From contig JACRPR010000091.1 of assembly GCA_016223105.1 (NCBI GenBank), positions 1 through 64,000 of the forward strand: 64,000 bases of DNA, written 5' to 3'. A program made the translations under genes and the position numbers. The notes below the pieces were generated by a model. It did no database searches, was not told where the DNA came from, and saw only the letters and a list, made by a program, of their open reading frames with translations. Numbering within the stretch: the first letter of the stretch is position 1; every line of letters begins with the position of its first letter. Below are positions 1 through 7,326 of the stretch, piece by piece. Source of the DNA: Chloroflexota bacterium. GTDB lineage: Bacteria > Chloroflexota > Anaerolineae > UBA4142.

Positions 1-627
1 GTCGGCGATGATCGCGCACTGCTCGATGCGATTCGCCGCAAGAATGTGCCAGAGTTGGCGCGCTTGCTCGACGCGTTCGATCTCGATCCCGCGCGCAAAC
101 GCGCACTCGCACAATTGCCAACGTTGTGGGGTAGCGCCGATGTGTTGGATCGCGCCGCGTGCATCAATGACGACGCGCGCGCGGCGGTCGAGCATTTGCG
201 CGCGGTGGTCGCGCGCTTGAACGATTTCGGTTTCGCCGATCACATCACGCTCGATCTCGCGGAAAATCGCGGGATGGAGTACTACACCGGCATTTTGTTC
301 GAGGGCTTTGTCGAGGGGCTGGGTTTTTCCGTCGCGAGCGGCGGGCGGTACGATAATTTGCTCGCGCATTTCGGACACAACATCCCGGCGGTCGGTTTCG
401 CGATTGGGGTGGATCGCGTATTGACCGCGCTCAAGCCGCGCGTCAGCATCGCGCCGGATGTGATCGCGCAAACGTACGGTGCGCGCGTTGCCGATGCGCG
501 TGCGCGCGGGCAGATCGTCGAAGTGGATATTTTGAATCGCGCGGAAAATGATCTGCGCGAGTACGCCCGCGTGCGCGGCGCGCGCGAAATTTGGTTGCGC
601 GATGGACGCGTTGAGGGAGTGCGATGA
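1..627 (+). CDS. hisZ: ATP phosphoribosyltransferase regulatory subunit HisZ, 5' truncated by the window
   Basis: The frame is open from base 1, so the gene begins outside the window and 208 codons are visible. The protein has the class II HisRS-like core: MEYYTGILFE, then ASGGRYDNLL, then AVGFAIGVDRVL. Only about 50 residues follow this last motif, too few for the anticodon-binding domain of a true histidyl-tRNA synthetase. That, with hisG next door, points to HisZ. HisZ has no transferase activity of its own; it binds short-form HisG and gives it histidine feedback control. Its stop codon overlaps the hisG start (ATGA), so the two are translationally coupled. Confidence 0.9.
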   Translation, partial: VGDDRALLDAIRRKNVPELARLLDAFDLDPARKRALAQLPTLWGSADVLDRAACINDDARAAVEHLRAVVARLNDFGFADHITLDLAENRGMEYYTGILFEGFVEGLGFSVASGGRYDNLLAHFGHNIPAVGFAIGVDRVLTALKPRVSIAPDVIAQTYGARVADARARGQIVEVDILNRAENDLREYARVRGAREIWLRDGRVEGVR

Positions 628-1244
628 TCACCATCGCATTAGCTAAAGGTCGCTTGCTCGAACCGTCGCTAAAAATTTTTGAAACGCTCGGTTACGACAC
701 GCGCGAGATTCGCGAGTCGCGCAAACTCGTTGTGGAAAATCACGGCGCGCGATTTTTGTTGGCAAAGCCAATGGATGTGCCGATCTATGTCGAGTACGGC
801 GCGGCGGATGTCGGCATTGTGGGGCAGGACGCGTTGCGCGAGAGCGGTGTCAATGTGTACGAGCCGCTCGCGCTCGATTACGGACATTGCCGCTTGATGG
901 TCGCCGGCAAGCCGGACTATCGTGATGCCGAGTGGCGCATGATCGCGGGCTTGCGCGTCGCGACGAAATATCCGCGCATCGCGCAAAAATTTTTCGCGGC
1001 GCGCGGTCTCTCGGTCGAGATCATCGAGGTGTACGGCTCAGTCGAACTCGCGCCCGCGGTCGGGCTTGCGGATTTGATTGTGGATGTCGTTGACACCGGG
1101 CGTACGCTCCGCGCGAACGGCTTGATCGAACTCGACCAGGTTTTAACATCACAAGCCGCGTTGATCGTGAATCGCGCATCGCACACGTTGCGCGCGGGGG
1201 AGATTCGTGAGTTGATCGAGAAGATCGAAAATCGTAATTCTTAA
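624..1244 (+). CDS. hisG: ATP phosphoribosyltransferase catalytic subunit, short form
   Basis: This enzyme catalyses the first step of histidine synthesis, joining ATP and PRPP to phosphoribosyl-ATP in the cytoplasm. At 206 residues it is the short form without the C-terminal regulatory domain, which fits the overlapping hisZ upstream. The N-terminus ITIALAKGRLLEP and the PRPP-binding segment DLIVDVVDTGRTLRANGL (about residues 151-168) are typical of the family. The last residues (NRNS and stop) are written by the left arm of a low-complexity hairpin that fills the gap to hisD, so the C-terminus has probably been replaced by repeat sequence. Confidence 0.95.
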   Translation: MITIALAKGRLLEPSLKIFETLGYDTREIRESRKLVVENHGARFLLAKPMDVPIYVEYGAADVGIVGQDALRESGVNVYEPLALDYGHCRLMVAGKPDYRDAEWRMIAGLRVATKYPRIAQKFFAARGLSVEIIEVYGSVELAPAVGLADLIVDVVDTGRTLRANGLIELDQVLTSQAALIVNRASHTLRAGEIRELIEKIENRNS

Positions 1245-1312
1245 TTCGTAATTCAAAATTCATCTGCGCGTCCAAGCCGAATTACGAATTACGAATTAAG
1301 AATTCCGAATTC
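1231..1312. repeat. Low-complexity inverted repeat between hisG and hisD
   Basis: The word TAATTC/TTCGTAATTC is repeated on the left arm (1231-1260) and its complement, GAATTACGAATTA-type words, on the right arm (1278-1312). The arms can pair over about 19 bp around a short GC-rich loop. The left arm overlaps the hisG stop codon, and the hisD Shine-Dalgarno site follows the right arm directly. Confidence 0.8.
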
Positions 1313-1322
1313 AGAGGTTGCC

Positions 1323-2645
1323 TTGATTCCAATTATTTATGGCACACACGCCGGGCGCGAAAAAATTTTGAAACAGCGCGGGTACGCGGAAAAAGAATAT
1401 CCGCAAGCATTGTTGGAGAAATTACACAAAACGTTTGGCGAAACGTTGACGCCGGAGCAAGCGGTCGCGCGCATCTTGTTCGATGTTCGCGCGCGCGGCG
1501 ATGACGCCGTGCGCGAGTGGACGCGCACATTTGATCGCGTCGAACTCGCGCACATTCGAGTTACCCAAGACGAAATTGACGCGGCGTACGCGGAAACGCC
1601 GGTCGCAGTGCGCGATGCGATGGAACTCGCCGCGTCGCGCATTCGCGTGTTCCATGAAAAACACAAACCGAAATCGTGGATTGATTGGCAGGCGGGTAGC
1701 GCGCTCGGTCAACGGATCATTCCGCTCGCGCGCGTCGGCATTTACGTCCCAGGTGGAACCGCGCCACTGCCATCGTCGCTGTTAATGTCCGCGATTCCCG
1801 CGCTCGTCGCTAGCGTGCGCGAGGTTGCAATCGCGACGCCGCCCAAGATCGCGCCCGCGATTCTCGCGGCGGCAAAAATCGCGGGCGTCTCGCGCGTGTA
1901 CGCGATGGGCGGCGCGCAAGCGATTGCCGCGCTCGCGTTCGGCACCGCGTCGGTCGCGCGCGTGGATAAAATTGTCGGCGCGGGCGGATTGTTCACGACG
2001 CTCGCGAAAAGCCAGGTCTTTGGCGCGGTCGGGATTGATGGTTTGTACGGTCCGACCGAAACGATGCTCATCGCGGACGATTCCGCGAATCCCGCGTGGG
2101 TCGCGTCCGATTTGCTCGCGCAAGCCGAACACGATGTACTCGCAACCGCAATCCTCATTACCACTTCGCAATTATTCGCGAACCAGGTCGCGAATGAAAT
2201 CGAAAAACAAATCGCGCATCTCTCTCGAATCTCTATCATCTCTCAATCTCTCTCTTCGCAAGGCGCGATCATTGTCGTCGAAAATTTGGATGAGGCGATG
2301 GAACTTGCGAACGCGTTTGCGCCGGAGCATTTGTGTTTGTTGATTCGCGATGCGTGGAACTGGGTCGGCAAAGTGGAACACGCGGGCGGCATCTTTGTCG
2401 GTGAGTGGACGAACGAGGCGCTCGGTGATTACGTGATCGGTCCGAGTCACATTATGCCGACGGCTGGCACCGCGCGATTTTCGTCGCCGCTGAACGTGAA
2501 CGATTTTGTGAAAATCACGAGCGTGTTCAGCGTGAGCGCGCGCGAAGCACACGATCTAGGCGAACGCGCGGCGATTCTCGCGGAGACGGAAGGGTTGACC
2601 GCGCACGCGAGCGCGATTCGGAGACGGATGATCCCAAATATGTGA
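1323..2645 (+). CDS. hisD: Histidinol dehydrogenase
   Basis: HisD performs the last two steps of histidine synthesis, a four-electron NAD-dependent oxidation of histidinol to histidine at a zinc site. The 440-residue length is normal. Landmarks seen are the IPLARVGIYVPGGTAPLPSS signature, LLAQAEHD (zinc-binding Gln and His), PEHLCLL (catalytic Glu-His), GDYVIGPSH (zinc Asp) and a C-terminal AHASAIRRRM with the last zinc His. The loop usually written GPGN reads VGAGGLFTT followed by GLYGPTETML. It starts at TTG (1323), chosen because AGAGG lies at 1313-1317 and no in-frame ATG is better placed. Confidence 0.95.
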   Translation: MIPIIYGTHAGREKILKQRGYAEKEYPQALLEKLHKTFGETLTPEQAVARILFDVRARGDDAVREWTRTFDRVELAHIRVTQDEIDAAYAETPVAVRDAMELAASRIRVFHEKHKPKSWIDWQAGSALGQRIIPLARVGIYVPGGTAPLPSSLLMSAIPALVASVREVAIATPPKIAPAILAAAKIAGVSRVYAMGGAQAIAALAFGTASVARVDKIVGAGGLFTTLAKSQVFGAVGIDGLYGPTETMLIADDSANPAWVASDLLAQAEHDVLATAILITTSQLFANQVANEIEKQIAHLSRISIISQSLSSQGAIIVVENLDEAMELANAFAPEHLCLLIRDAWNWVGKVEHAGGIFVGEWTNEALGDYVIGPSHIMPTAGTARFSSPLNVNDFVKITSVFSVSAREAHDLGERAAILAETEGLTAHASAIRRRMIPNM

Positions 2646-2659
2646 TGGAGGAATTGGCA

Positions 2660-3544
2660 ATGAACCTCTTCGCAAGTTTTCACAACGAACAAGGCAGAAA
2701 ATTTCTTGATCAGGGCGTTTTGGAAAAAGCCGAAGCAGCTTTTCGCAAGTCGCTTGATCTATCGCCAAATTCATCGGCAACTTGGTACAACCTGGGCTTG
2801 GTTTACAAAAAGCAAAGAAAATGGAACGTGTGTCTTGAATGTAATCAACGTGCAACTCAGTTGAATCCGCGAGACGAAGCCGCTTTGTGGAATCTGGGTA
2901 TTGCGGCTACGGCTTTGTCTCAATGGAATCTCGCGAGACACGCTTGGAAGAAATGCGGAGTTGAAATACCTGATGGTGATGGTGAGTTGACAATGGATTT
3001 GGGACCGGTTCCGATTCGATTAAACCCGGATGATTCGGGAGAAGTGATTTGGTGCTCACGGATTGATCCTGCCCGCGCGATTATTCGCGGTGTGCCGTTG
3101 CCAAGTTCATGTCATCGTTTTGGCGATGTATTACTTCACGATGGCGCGCTAAACGGATTTCGAATTATTAACGGCAATAAAATTCCGGTTTTCGATGAAC
3201 TTGAATTACTTGAACCATCCAAATTTTCTACGTTTCAAGTCGCGGTGACTGCGGATTCGCTTGACGACATTCATGCGCTAATTGAATTGGCTTTTCAACA
3301 AAATATGGGGGCAGAGGATTGGTCAACCATCAGACCGCTCTGCAAGGAATGTAGTGAAGGTACTCCACATGAGCATCCAGAAGATCAATTTCAACCTCAA
3401 GCCGAAAGGCGCATTGGCATTGCCGCGATGAGCGAAATGGAACTCGATGAAATTTTAGAGAGTTGGCTCATTAGCCATCCCACCGCTCGATTAATCAGTG
3501 TCAACTGTGTTTTGAAAAGTTGGAACGATCGGGTAGGTGAGTGA
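2660..3544 (+). CDS. TPR-repeat protein of unknown function
   Basis: A 294-residue protein. Residues 1-100 hold three tetratricopeptide units (EKAEAAFRKSLDLSPNSS, WYNLGLVYKKQRKW, ALWNLGIAATALSQW). The rest is a globular domain with EVIWCSRIDPARAIIRGVPL, IPVFDELELLEPS and a Cys/His-rich LCKECSEGTPHEHPEDQ that might bind metal. The start at 2660 is preferred over 2642 because GGAGG lies at 2647-2651. It follows hisD by 14 bases but has nothing obvious to do with histidine. Its base composition is visibly less GCGCG-rich than the flanking his genes, suggesting transfer together with the next gene. Similar TPR proteins occur elsewhere without known function. Confidence 0.75.
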   Translation: MNLFASFHNEQGRKFLDQGVLEKAEAAFRKSLDLSPNSSATWYNLGLVYKKQRKWNVCLECNQRATQLNPRDEAALWNLGIAATALSQWNLARHAWKKCGVEIPDGDGELTMDLGPVPIRLNPDDSGEVIWCSRIDPARAIIRGVPLPSSCHRFGDVLLHDGALNGFRIINGNKIPVFDELELLEPSKFSTFQVAVTADSLDDIHALIELAFQQNMGAEDWSTIRPLCKECSEGTPHEHPEDQFQPQAERRIGIAAMSEMELDEILESWLISHPTARLISVNCVLKSWNDRVGE

Positions 3545-3641
3545 TGTTCCACAATCGGAAAGACCAGCAAGACAGCCGCGCGTAGGTGCGGAATGTTCGC
3601 AAAGACAATTACGATTGTCGCTCAATGGAAGGAAAAGCATA

Positions 3642-4139
3642 ATGCGATGGAGTAAATTGAAAACAACAATCGAAAATCACTTTGCCGCTTCAGTGATCGG
3701 TCGTGTCGCGTTACACGCGACGCGGTATCGCCAAGCACACGATGACGAGGGAAGAGGGTGGATTACTGTTGACAGGAAAGAAGCGTGGAACTTGTGCACG
3801 TTTCGATATTGGCGCGCGCTCTATGAAACAAAGGAAAAATTTGATACAGAACCGGACGTTTCCGCTTGGGAAGCATACTATCTCAGCGCGGCAGAGATAG
3901 AAAAACAAGGCATTCTTTCTCTCGAAAGATTTTACATTACGCTCGAAGACTATAACAATCTTTCCATCAAGCAAGCGCTTGATTCGAAAAGTGTTCTGAT
4001 CCAAGCGTTAGCGATGTTGGACAAACGGCTTGGGAAACGGAGATTGCGTTCTCTTCAACTTGTACCTGACGCGCATCCGATGGTTCGATATTTTTACACA
4101 TTTCGATTGAAAGCCGAAGGCATAGATGGCAATTCTTGA
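3642..4139 (+). CDS. SF0329 family protein (function unknown)
   Basis: The start MRWSKLKTTIENHFAAS, the segment HATRYRQAHDDEGRGWITVD and the C-terminal LAMLDKRLGKRRLRSLQL with HPMVRYFYTFRLKAEG match what I recall of the SF0329 family, a small cytoplasmic protein of unknown role. The frame is open further upstream, but ATG 3642 has GGAAGGA at 3627-3633. The first 100 bases after the TPR gene hold no other signal. The gene overlaps hisC by 14 bases. Like the TPR gene it has lower GC than its neighbours; the two together look like a cargo pair inserted between hisD and hisC. Confidence 0.75.
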   Translation: MRWSKLKTTIENHFAASVIGRVALHATRYRQAHDDEGRGWITVDRKEAWNLCTFRYWRALYETKEKFDTEPDVSAWEAYYLSAAEIEKQGILSLERFYITLEDYNNLSIKQALDSKSVLIQALAMLDKRLGKRRLRSLQLVPDAHPMVRYFYTFRLKAEGIDGNS

Positions 4140-5280
4140 CCCTACCCAACTCATCCGCGCCGACCTCAGCGATTTTCCGCCGTACTCGATGGGGCACGTT
4201 CCGCTCGCGGATTTGGATCATCTCGTCAAATTAGATTTGAACGAGAATCCGTACGGCGCGTCGCCCAAAGCAATTGCCGCGCTCGCGCAAATGCGACACT
4301 ATCATCGCTACATCGGTCAAGACGAATTGCGCGCGGACATTGCGCGTTACGTCGGCGTGGATGCGGATCACGTCGTTGCGAGCAACGGCGCGGACGAAAT
4401 CATTGACCTGGTGCAACGCGTCTTTATTAATCGCGGCGACGCGATTGTGGATTGCCCGCCGTCGTTCGAAATGTACGCGTTCTTTGCGCGCGTCAACGGC
4501 GCGCGCATCATCAGCGTCCCGCGGCGCGATGATTTTTCGATTGATGTGGAAATGATCGAGTCTGTCATTGCGAGCGAAGCGAAGCAATCCCCAACGCGCG
4601 GATCGGAGATTGTTTCGTCGCGCGATCCTTCGACTCCGCTTCGCTCTGCTCAGGATGCGCTCCTCGCAATGACAAAGTTACTCTTCCTCACCAGACCCAA
4701 CAATCCCGACGGCGGCATCACCGCGCACGCGGACATTGAACGTTTGCTTGCCTTGCCGGTGATCCTGGTATTGGACGAAGCATACGCGGAATTTGCCGGC
4801 GAGAGTTACGCGGCGCGCGTGCCAACGCAATCGAATCTGATCGTTCTGCGAACGTTCAGCAAGTGGGCGGGGCTGGCGAGTTTGCGTGTCGGTTATTGCA
4901 TCGCGCCGAAAGTAGTCGCCGCGAAAATTTTGCAGATCAAGCCGCCCGAAAATGTGAACGCCGCCGGCATCGTCGCCGCGCGCGCCTCGCTCGCGGATCG
5001 CGATTACTTGATGGACAACGTGCGCCGCATTGTCGCGGAACGCGAACGCTTGTCCGGCGAACTCGCGCAGGTCGGATTTTTGCAACCGTTGCCGAGCCAC
5101 GCGAACTTTCTCTTGTGCCGCGTGATCAATCGCGACGCCAAAGCGATTCAAACCGCGCTCGCGCAACGCGACATTTTGATCCGCGCGTTCAAATCGCCGC
5201 GTCTGTCCGATTACATTCGCATCGCGGTCGGCACGCCGGAGCAGGATGCGGTGTTGTTGAGCGCGTTGGGGAATTTATGA
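4126..5280 (+). CDS. hisC: Histidinol-phosphate aminotransferase with an in-frame repeat insertion
   Basis: A PLP enzyme converting imidazole-acetol phosphate and glutamate to histidinol phosphate. Seen are LDLNENPYGASP near the N-terminus, LTRPNNPDGG, VLDEAYAEF, the PLP-lysine motif RTFSKWAGLASLRVGY (Lys about 246) and a C-terminal DYIRIAVGTPEQD with the substrate-binding Arg. At 384 residues it is about 30 longer than usual. The excess maps to residues 147-184, which translate a dispersed palindromic repeat (4564-4673) placed just before the beta-strand leading to PNNPDGG, without breaking the frame. All catalytic residues remain, so activity is likely. The start overlaps the upstream gene by 14 bases. 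Confidence 0.93.
   Translation: MAILDPTQLIRADLSDFPPYSMGHVPLADLDHLVKLDLNENPYGASPKAIAALAQMRHYHRYIGQDELRADIARYVGVDADHVVASNGADEIIDLVQRVFINRGDAIVDCPPSFEMYAFFARVNGARIISVPRRDDFSIDVEMIESVIASEAKQSPTRGSEIVSSRDPSTPLRSAQDALLAMTKLLFLTRPNNPDGGITAHADIERLLALPVILVLDEAYAEFAGESYAARVPTQSNLIVLRTFSKWAGLASLRVGYCIAPKVVAAKILQIKPPENVNAAGIVAARASLADRDYLMDNVRRIVAERERLSGELAQVGFLQPLPSHANFLLCRVINRDAKAIQTALAQRDILIRAFKSPRLSDYIRIAVGTPEQDAVLLSALGNL
4564..4673. repeat. Palindromic repeat inserted in frame inside hisC
   Basis: The 110 bp element begins GTCATTGCGAG and ends with its exact complement CTCGCAATGAC. Inside are GCGAAGCGAAGCAATCC and its near-complement around TGCTCAGGATG. The core resembles the TGAGCGAAGCGAAG words at 53960 and 55793. 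GTCATTGCGAG...CTCGCAATGAC elements are known as dispersed repeats in several bacteria; here it is translated. Confidence 0.85.
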
Positions 5281-5282
5281 TT

Positions 5283-5368
5283 GTTGATGGAGGTTGGAAA
5301 TTGGATGTTGGAGATTAGATTGTTTCGCGTCCGACTTCCAATTTCCAACTTCCAACCTCCAACTTCCA
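5283..5368. repeat. Low-complexity inverted repeat between hisC and the phosphatase gene
   Basis: The left arm has GGAGGTTGGAAATTGGATG-type words and the right arm TTCCAATTTCCAACTTCC-type words, with a short GC-rich loop. The right arm runs straight into the ATG at 5370, leaving no Shine-Dalgarno sequence for that gene. Confidence 0.8.
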
Positions 5369-5369
5369 A

Positions 5370-6005
5370 ATGCCCAAACTTTATCTGATCAAACACTCGA
5401 TGCCCGAACTCGATCCGAACGTGCCTGCACCCGATTGGCATCTCGGCGAATTGGGGCGTGCGCGGAGTGAACTGCTCGCGCGCAAATTGTCCGCGTATCC
5501 GCTCGATGTGATCGTGAGCAGTGTCGAGCCGAAAGCAATCGAGACCGCGCAGATCGTCGCGGCGCGCTTGAACAAGCCGCACGAAATCGCGCAAGGATTG
5601 CACGAGCACGAGCGGCGCAATGTGCCGTTTATGCCGCGTGCAGAACTCGAAGCGCGCGTCGCGGAATTTTTCGCCAAGCCGAGCGAGTTGGTGCTGGGCA
5701 GTGAAACCGCGAACCAGGCACACGCGCGCTTTGCGAACGCGATCCATCGCGTGCTCGAAAAATATCCGCAAAAAAATATCGCGGTCGTCGCGCACGGCAC
5801 GGTGATTTCGCTTTTCGTCGCGCGCACACAACCGATGCCGTTTGAATTTTGGAAGCGGTTGGGTCTGCCGTCAATTGTCGTACTCGATGTTGGATGTTGG
5901 ATATTGGAAGTTGGATATGCCACATCAAGTCAAACTATCCAACATCCAATTTCTAATTCCCAATTCCCAATTACCATCCAAGAGGTGATCGAAAATGTCG
6001 AATGA
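5370..6005 (+). CDS. Histidine phosphatase (phosphoglycerate mutase-like) superfamily protein in the his operon
   Basis: A 211-residue protein of the histidine phosphatase fold. The first catalytic His is in [10 protein letters not shown] (KHS instead of the usual RHG), the second in [26 protein letters not shown] carries the conserved Glu-Thr-Ala helix. The reaction is phosphoester hydrolysis through a phospho-His. Its place between hisC and hisB suggests the missing histidinol-phosphate phosphatase step, but this is inference. Residues about 172-206 (starting [14 protein letters not shown]) are written by a low-complexity repeat inserted between VVLD and IQEVIENVE, so this surface segment is probably not ancestral. 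The stop overlaps hisB by 11 bases. Confidence 0.75.
   Translation: MPKLYLIKHSMPELDPNVPAPDWHLGELGRARSELLARKLSAYPLDVIVSSVEPKAIETAQIVAARLNKPHEIAQGLHEHERRNVPFMPRAELEARVAEFFAKPSELVLGSETANQAHARFANAIHRVLEKYPQKNIAVVAHGTVISLFVARTQPMPFEFWKRLGLPSIVVLDVGCWILEVGYATSSQTIQHPISNSQFPITIQEVIENVE
5885..5985. repeat. Low-complexity inverted repeat inside the 3' end of the phosphatase gene
   Basis: GATGTTGGATGTTGGATATTGG on the left is answered by ATCCAACATCCAATTTC and CCAATTCCC words on the right. The element is translated in frame as about 35 residues near the C-terminus of the phosphatase. Confidence 0.75.
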
Positions 6006-6522
6006 ACGCGCCGCAACCGTTGAACGCAAAACAAAAGAGACCGCGATCGCGATCACGTTGAATCTCGATGGCGCGGGCAACGCGGACATTGCAACCGGCG
6101 TGCCGATCCTCGATCATTTGCTTTCGCACGTCGCGGTGCACGGGCTTTTCGATTTGCACATTCGCGCGACCGGCGATCTTGACATTGACGCGCATCACAC
6201 GACTGAAGATGGGCACGCGTACGTGCCGATGGATGAAGCGCTCGCGCTCGTCGCGATTGATTTGAGTGGTCGCGCGTACGCGGTGATCGACGCGCCATTC
6301 GCCGCGCCGATGATCGGCGCATTGCCCGCGAGTTTGATCGCGCATTTTTTTGAATCGCTCGCGACGCACGCGCGGATGAATTTGCACGCGAAAATTTTTT
6401 ACGGACGCGACGATCATCACAAAGCCGAAGCGATGTTCAAAGCGCTCGGTCGCGCGCTCGCAATGGCTGTCGCGTTCGACGCGCGGCGCGTGGGAATCGC
6501 TTCGACAAAAGGAACTCTGTGA
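5995..6522 (+). CDS. hisB: Imidazoleglycerol-phosphate dehydratase with an internal deletion
   Basis: HisB dehydrates imidazoleglycerol phosphate using a di-manganese site. Recognisable are [75 protein letters not shown] and the terminal STKGTL. The length is 175 instead of about 195. The helix normally between the HHTxED and [11 protein letters not shown] motifs (VGIALGxAL...GIxRF in relatives, roughly 22 residues) is absent and the two motifs are fused in frame. The metal-binding His residues remain, but the missing helix may affect folding or subunit packing. The start at 5995 is supported by GAGGTG at 5982-5987. Confidence 0.88.
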   Translation: MSNERAATVERKTKETAIAITLNLDGAGNADIATGVPILDHLLSHVAVHGLFDLHIRATGDLDIDAHHTTEDGHAYVPMDEALALVAIDLSGRAYAVIDAPFAAPMIGALPASLIAHFFESLATHARMNLHAKIFYGRDDHHKAEAMFKALGRALAMAVAFDARRVGIASTKGTL

Positions 6523-6527
6523 GATTT

Positions 6528-6599
6528 ATGATCTTCGATTTCTGATTTCTGATTTGAGCGTCGCACAGAAAATCAGAAATCAGAAATCGAAAATCGAAA
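6528..6599. repeat. Low-complexity inverted repeat between hisB and hisH
   Basis: Left words CGATTTCTGATTTCTGATTT and right words CAGAAATCAGAAATCGAAA form a near-perfect hairpin. The right arm ends at the hisH ATG (6600), so the gene has no separate ribosome-binding site. Confidence 0.8.
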
Positions 6600-7250
6600 A
6601 TGGTGAATATGATCGCGATTATTGATTACGGTATGGGCAATCTCCGTAGCGCGTTGCGCGGCATCGAAAAGGTCGGCGGCGCGGCGCGGATCATTCAATC
6701 GCCGCGCGAAATGATTGGCGCGCGTGGAATCGTTTTGCCCGGCGATGGCGCGTTCGGGCAAGCGATGATCAATTTGCGCGCGGCGGGATGGATCGATCCG
6801 TTGAAAAACGCGTGCGTGGCTGGCGTTCCATTCCTGGGAATTTGCGTTGGGATGCAATTGCTGTTCGAGACGAGCGAAGAGATGGGACAACACGCAGGGC
6901 TGGGAATTTTCGCGGGCGCGGTCAAACGCTTTCCGCGCGGACTCAAAGTTCCGCAGATGGGTTGGAATCAATTGCACATCGTAGGGGCGGATCACTCTGA
7001 GCGGAGCGAAGCGGAGTCGAAGAGTGCGTCCCTCCTGCGCGATGTTCCAAACGACGGTTACGCGTATTTCGTGCACTCGTACTATTGCGCGCCGCGCGAT
7101 TCATCCATCACGCTCGCGACGACCGATTATGGAATTGATTTCGCGTCCATTGTCGGACGTGCGAATGTCTTCGGCACACAATTCCACCCAGAGAAAAGCC
7201 AGGTCGTCGGATTGAAAATCCTGGAAAATTTTGTGACGCTGACAAAATGA
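6600..7250 (+). CDS. hisH: Imidazole glycerol phosphate synthase, glutaminase subunit
   Basis: HisH hydrolyses glutamine and passes ammonia to HisF, which is not in this window. The class I amidotransferase triad is present: Cys82 in FLGICVGMQLLFE, and His196 and Glu198 in GTQFHPEKS. VPQMGWNQ and YAYFVHSYY are the usual oxyanion and interface segments. Between them, residues about 128-146 (ADHSERSEAESKSASLL) translate a short dispersed repeat, an in-frame insertion in a surface loop. The start could be 6600 or the ATG at 6609 (MIAIIDYG); neither has a Shine-Dalgarno site because a repeat arm abuts them. Confidence 0.93.
   Translation: MVNMIAIIDYGMGNLRSALRGIEKVGGAARIIQSPREMIGARGIVLPGDGAFGQAMINLRAAGWIDPLKNACVAGVPFLGICVGMQLLFETSEEMGQHAGLGIFAGAVKRFPRGLKVPQMGWNQLHIVGADHSERSEAESKSASLLRDVPNDGYAYFVHSYYCAPRDSSITLATTDYGIDFASIVGRANVFGTQFHPEKSQVVGLKILENFVTLTK
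6981..7035. repeat. Palindromic repeat inserted in frame inside hisH
   Basis: The element starts GTAGGGGCGGATCA, ends TGCGTCCCTC, and has CTCTGAGCGGAGCGAAGCGG with GTCGAAGAG between. The outer arms match the intergenic hairpins at 39557-39612 and 63952-63999 (GTAGGGGCGAAGC...CGCCCCTAC). Confidence 0.7.
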
Positions 7251-7326
7251 TTTTCGATTTTGGATTTGCGATTTTCGATTGGGAAGCGTAAATCCAAAAT
7301 CAGAAATCAGAAATCAGAAATCGAAA
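7249..7326. repeat. Low-complexity inverted repeat between hisH and hisA
   Basis: GATTTTCGATTTTGGATTTG words on the left pair with AAATCCAAAATCAGAAATC words on the right. The right arm runs into the hisA ATG at 7327. Confidence 0.8.
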
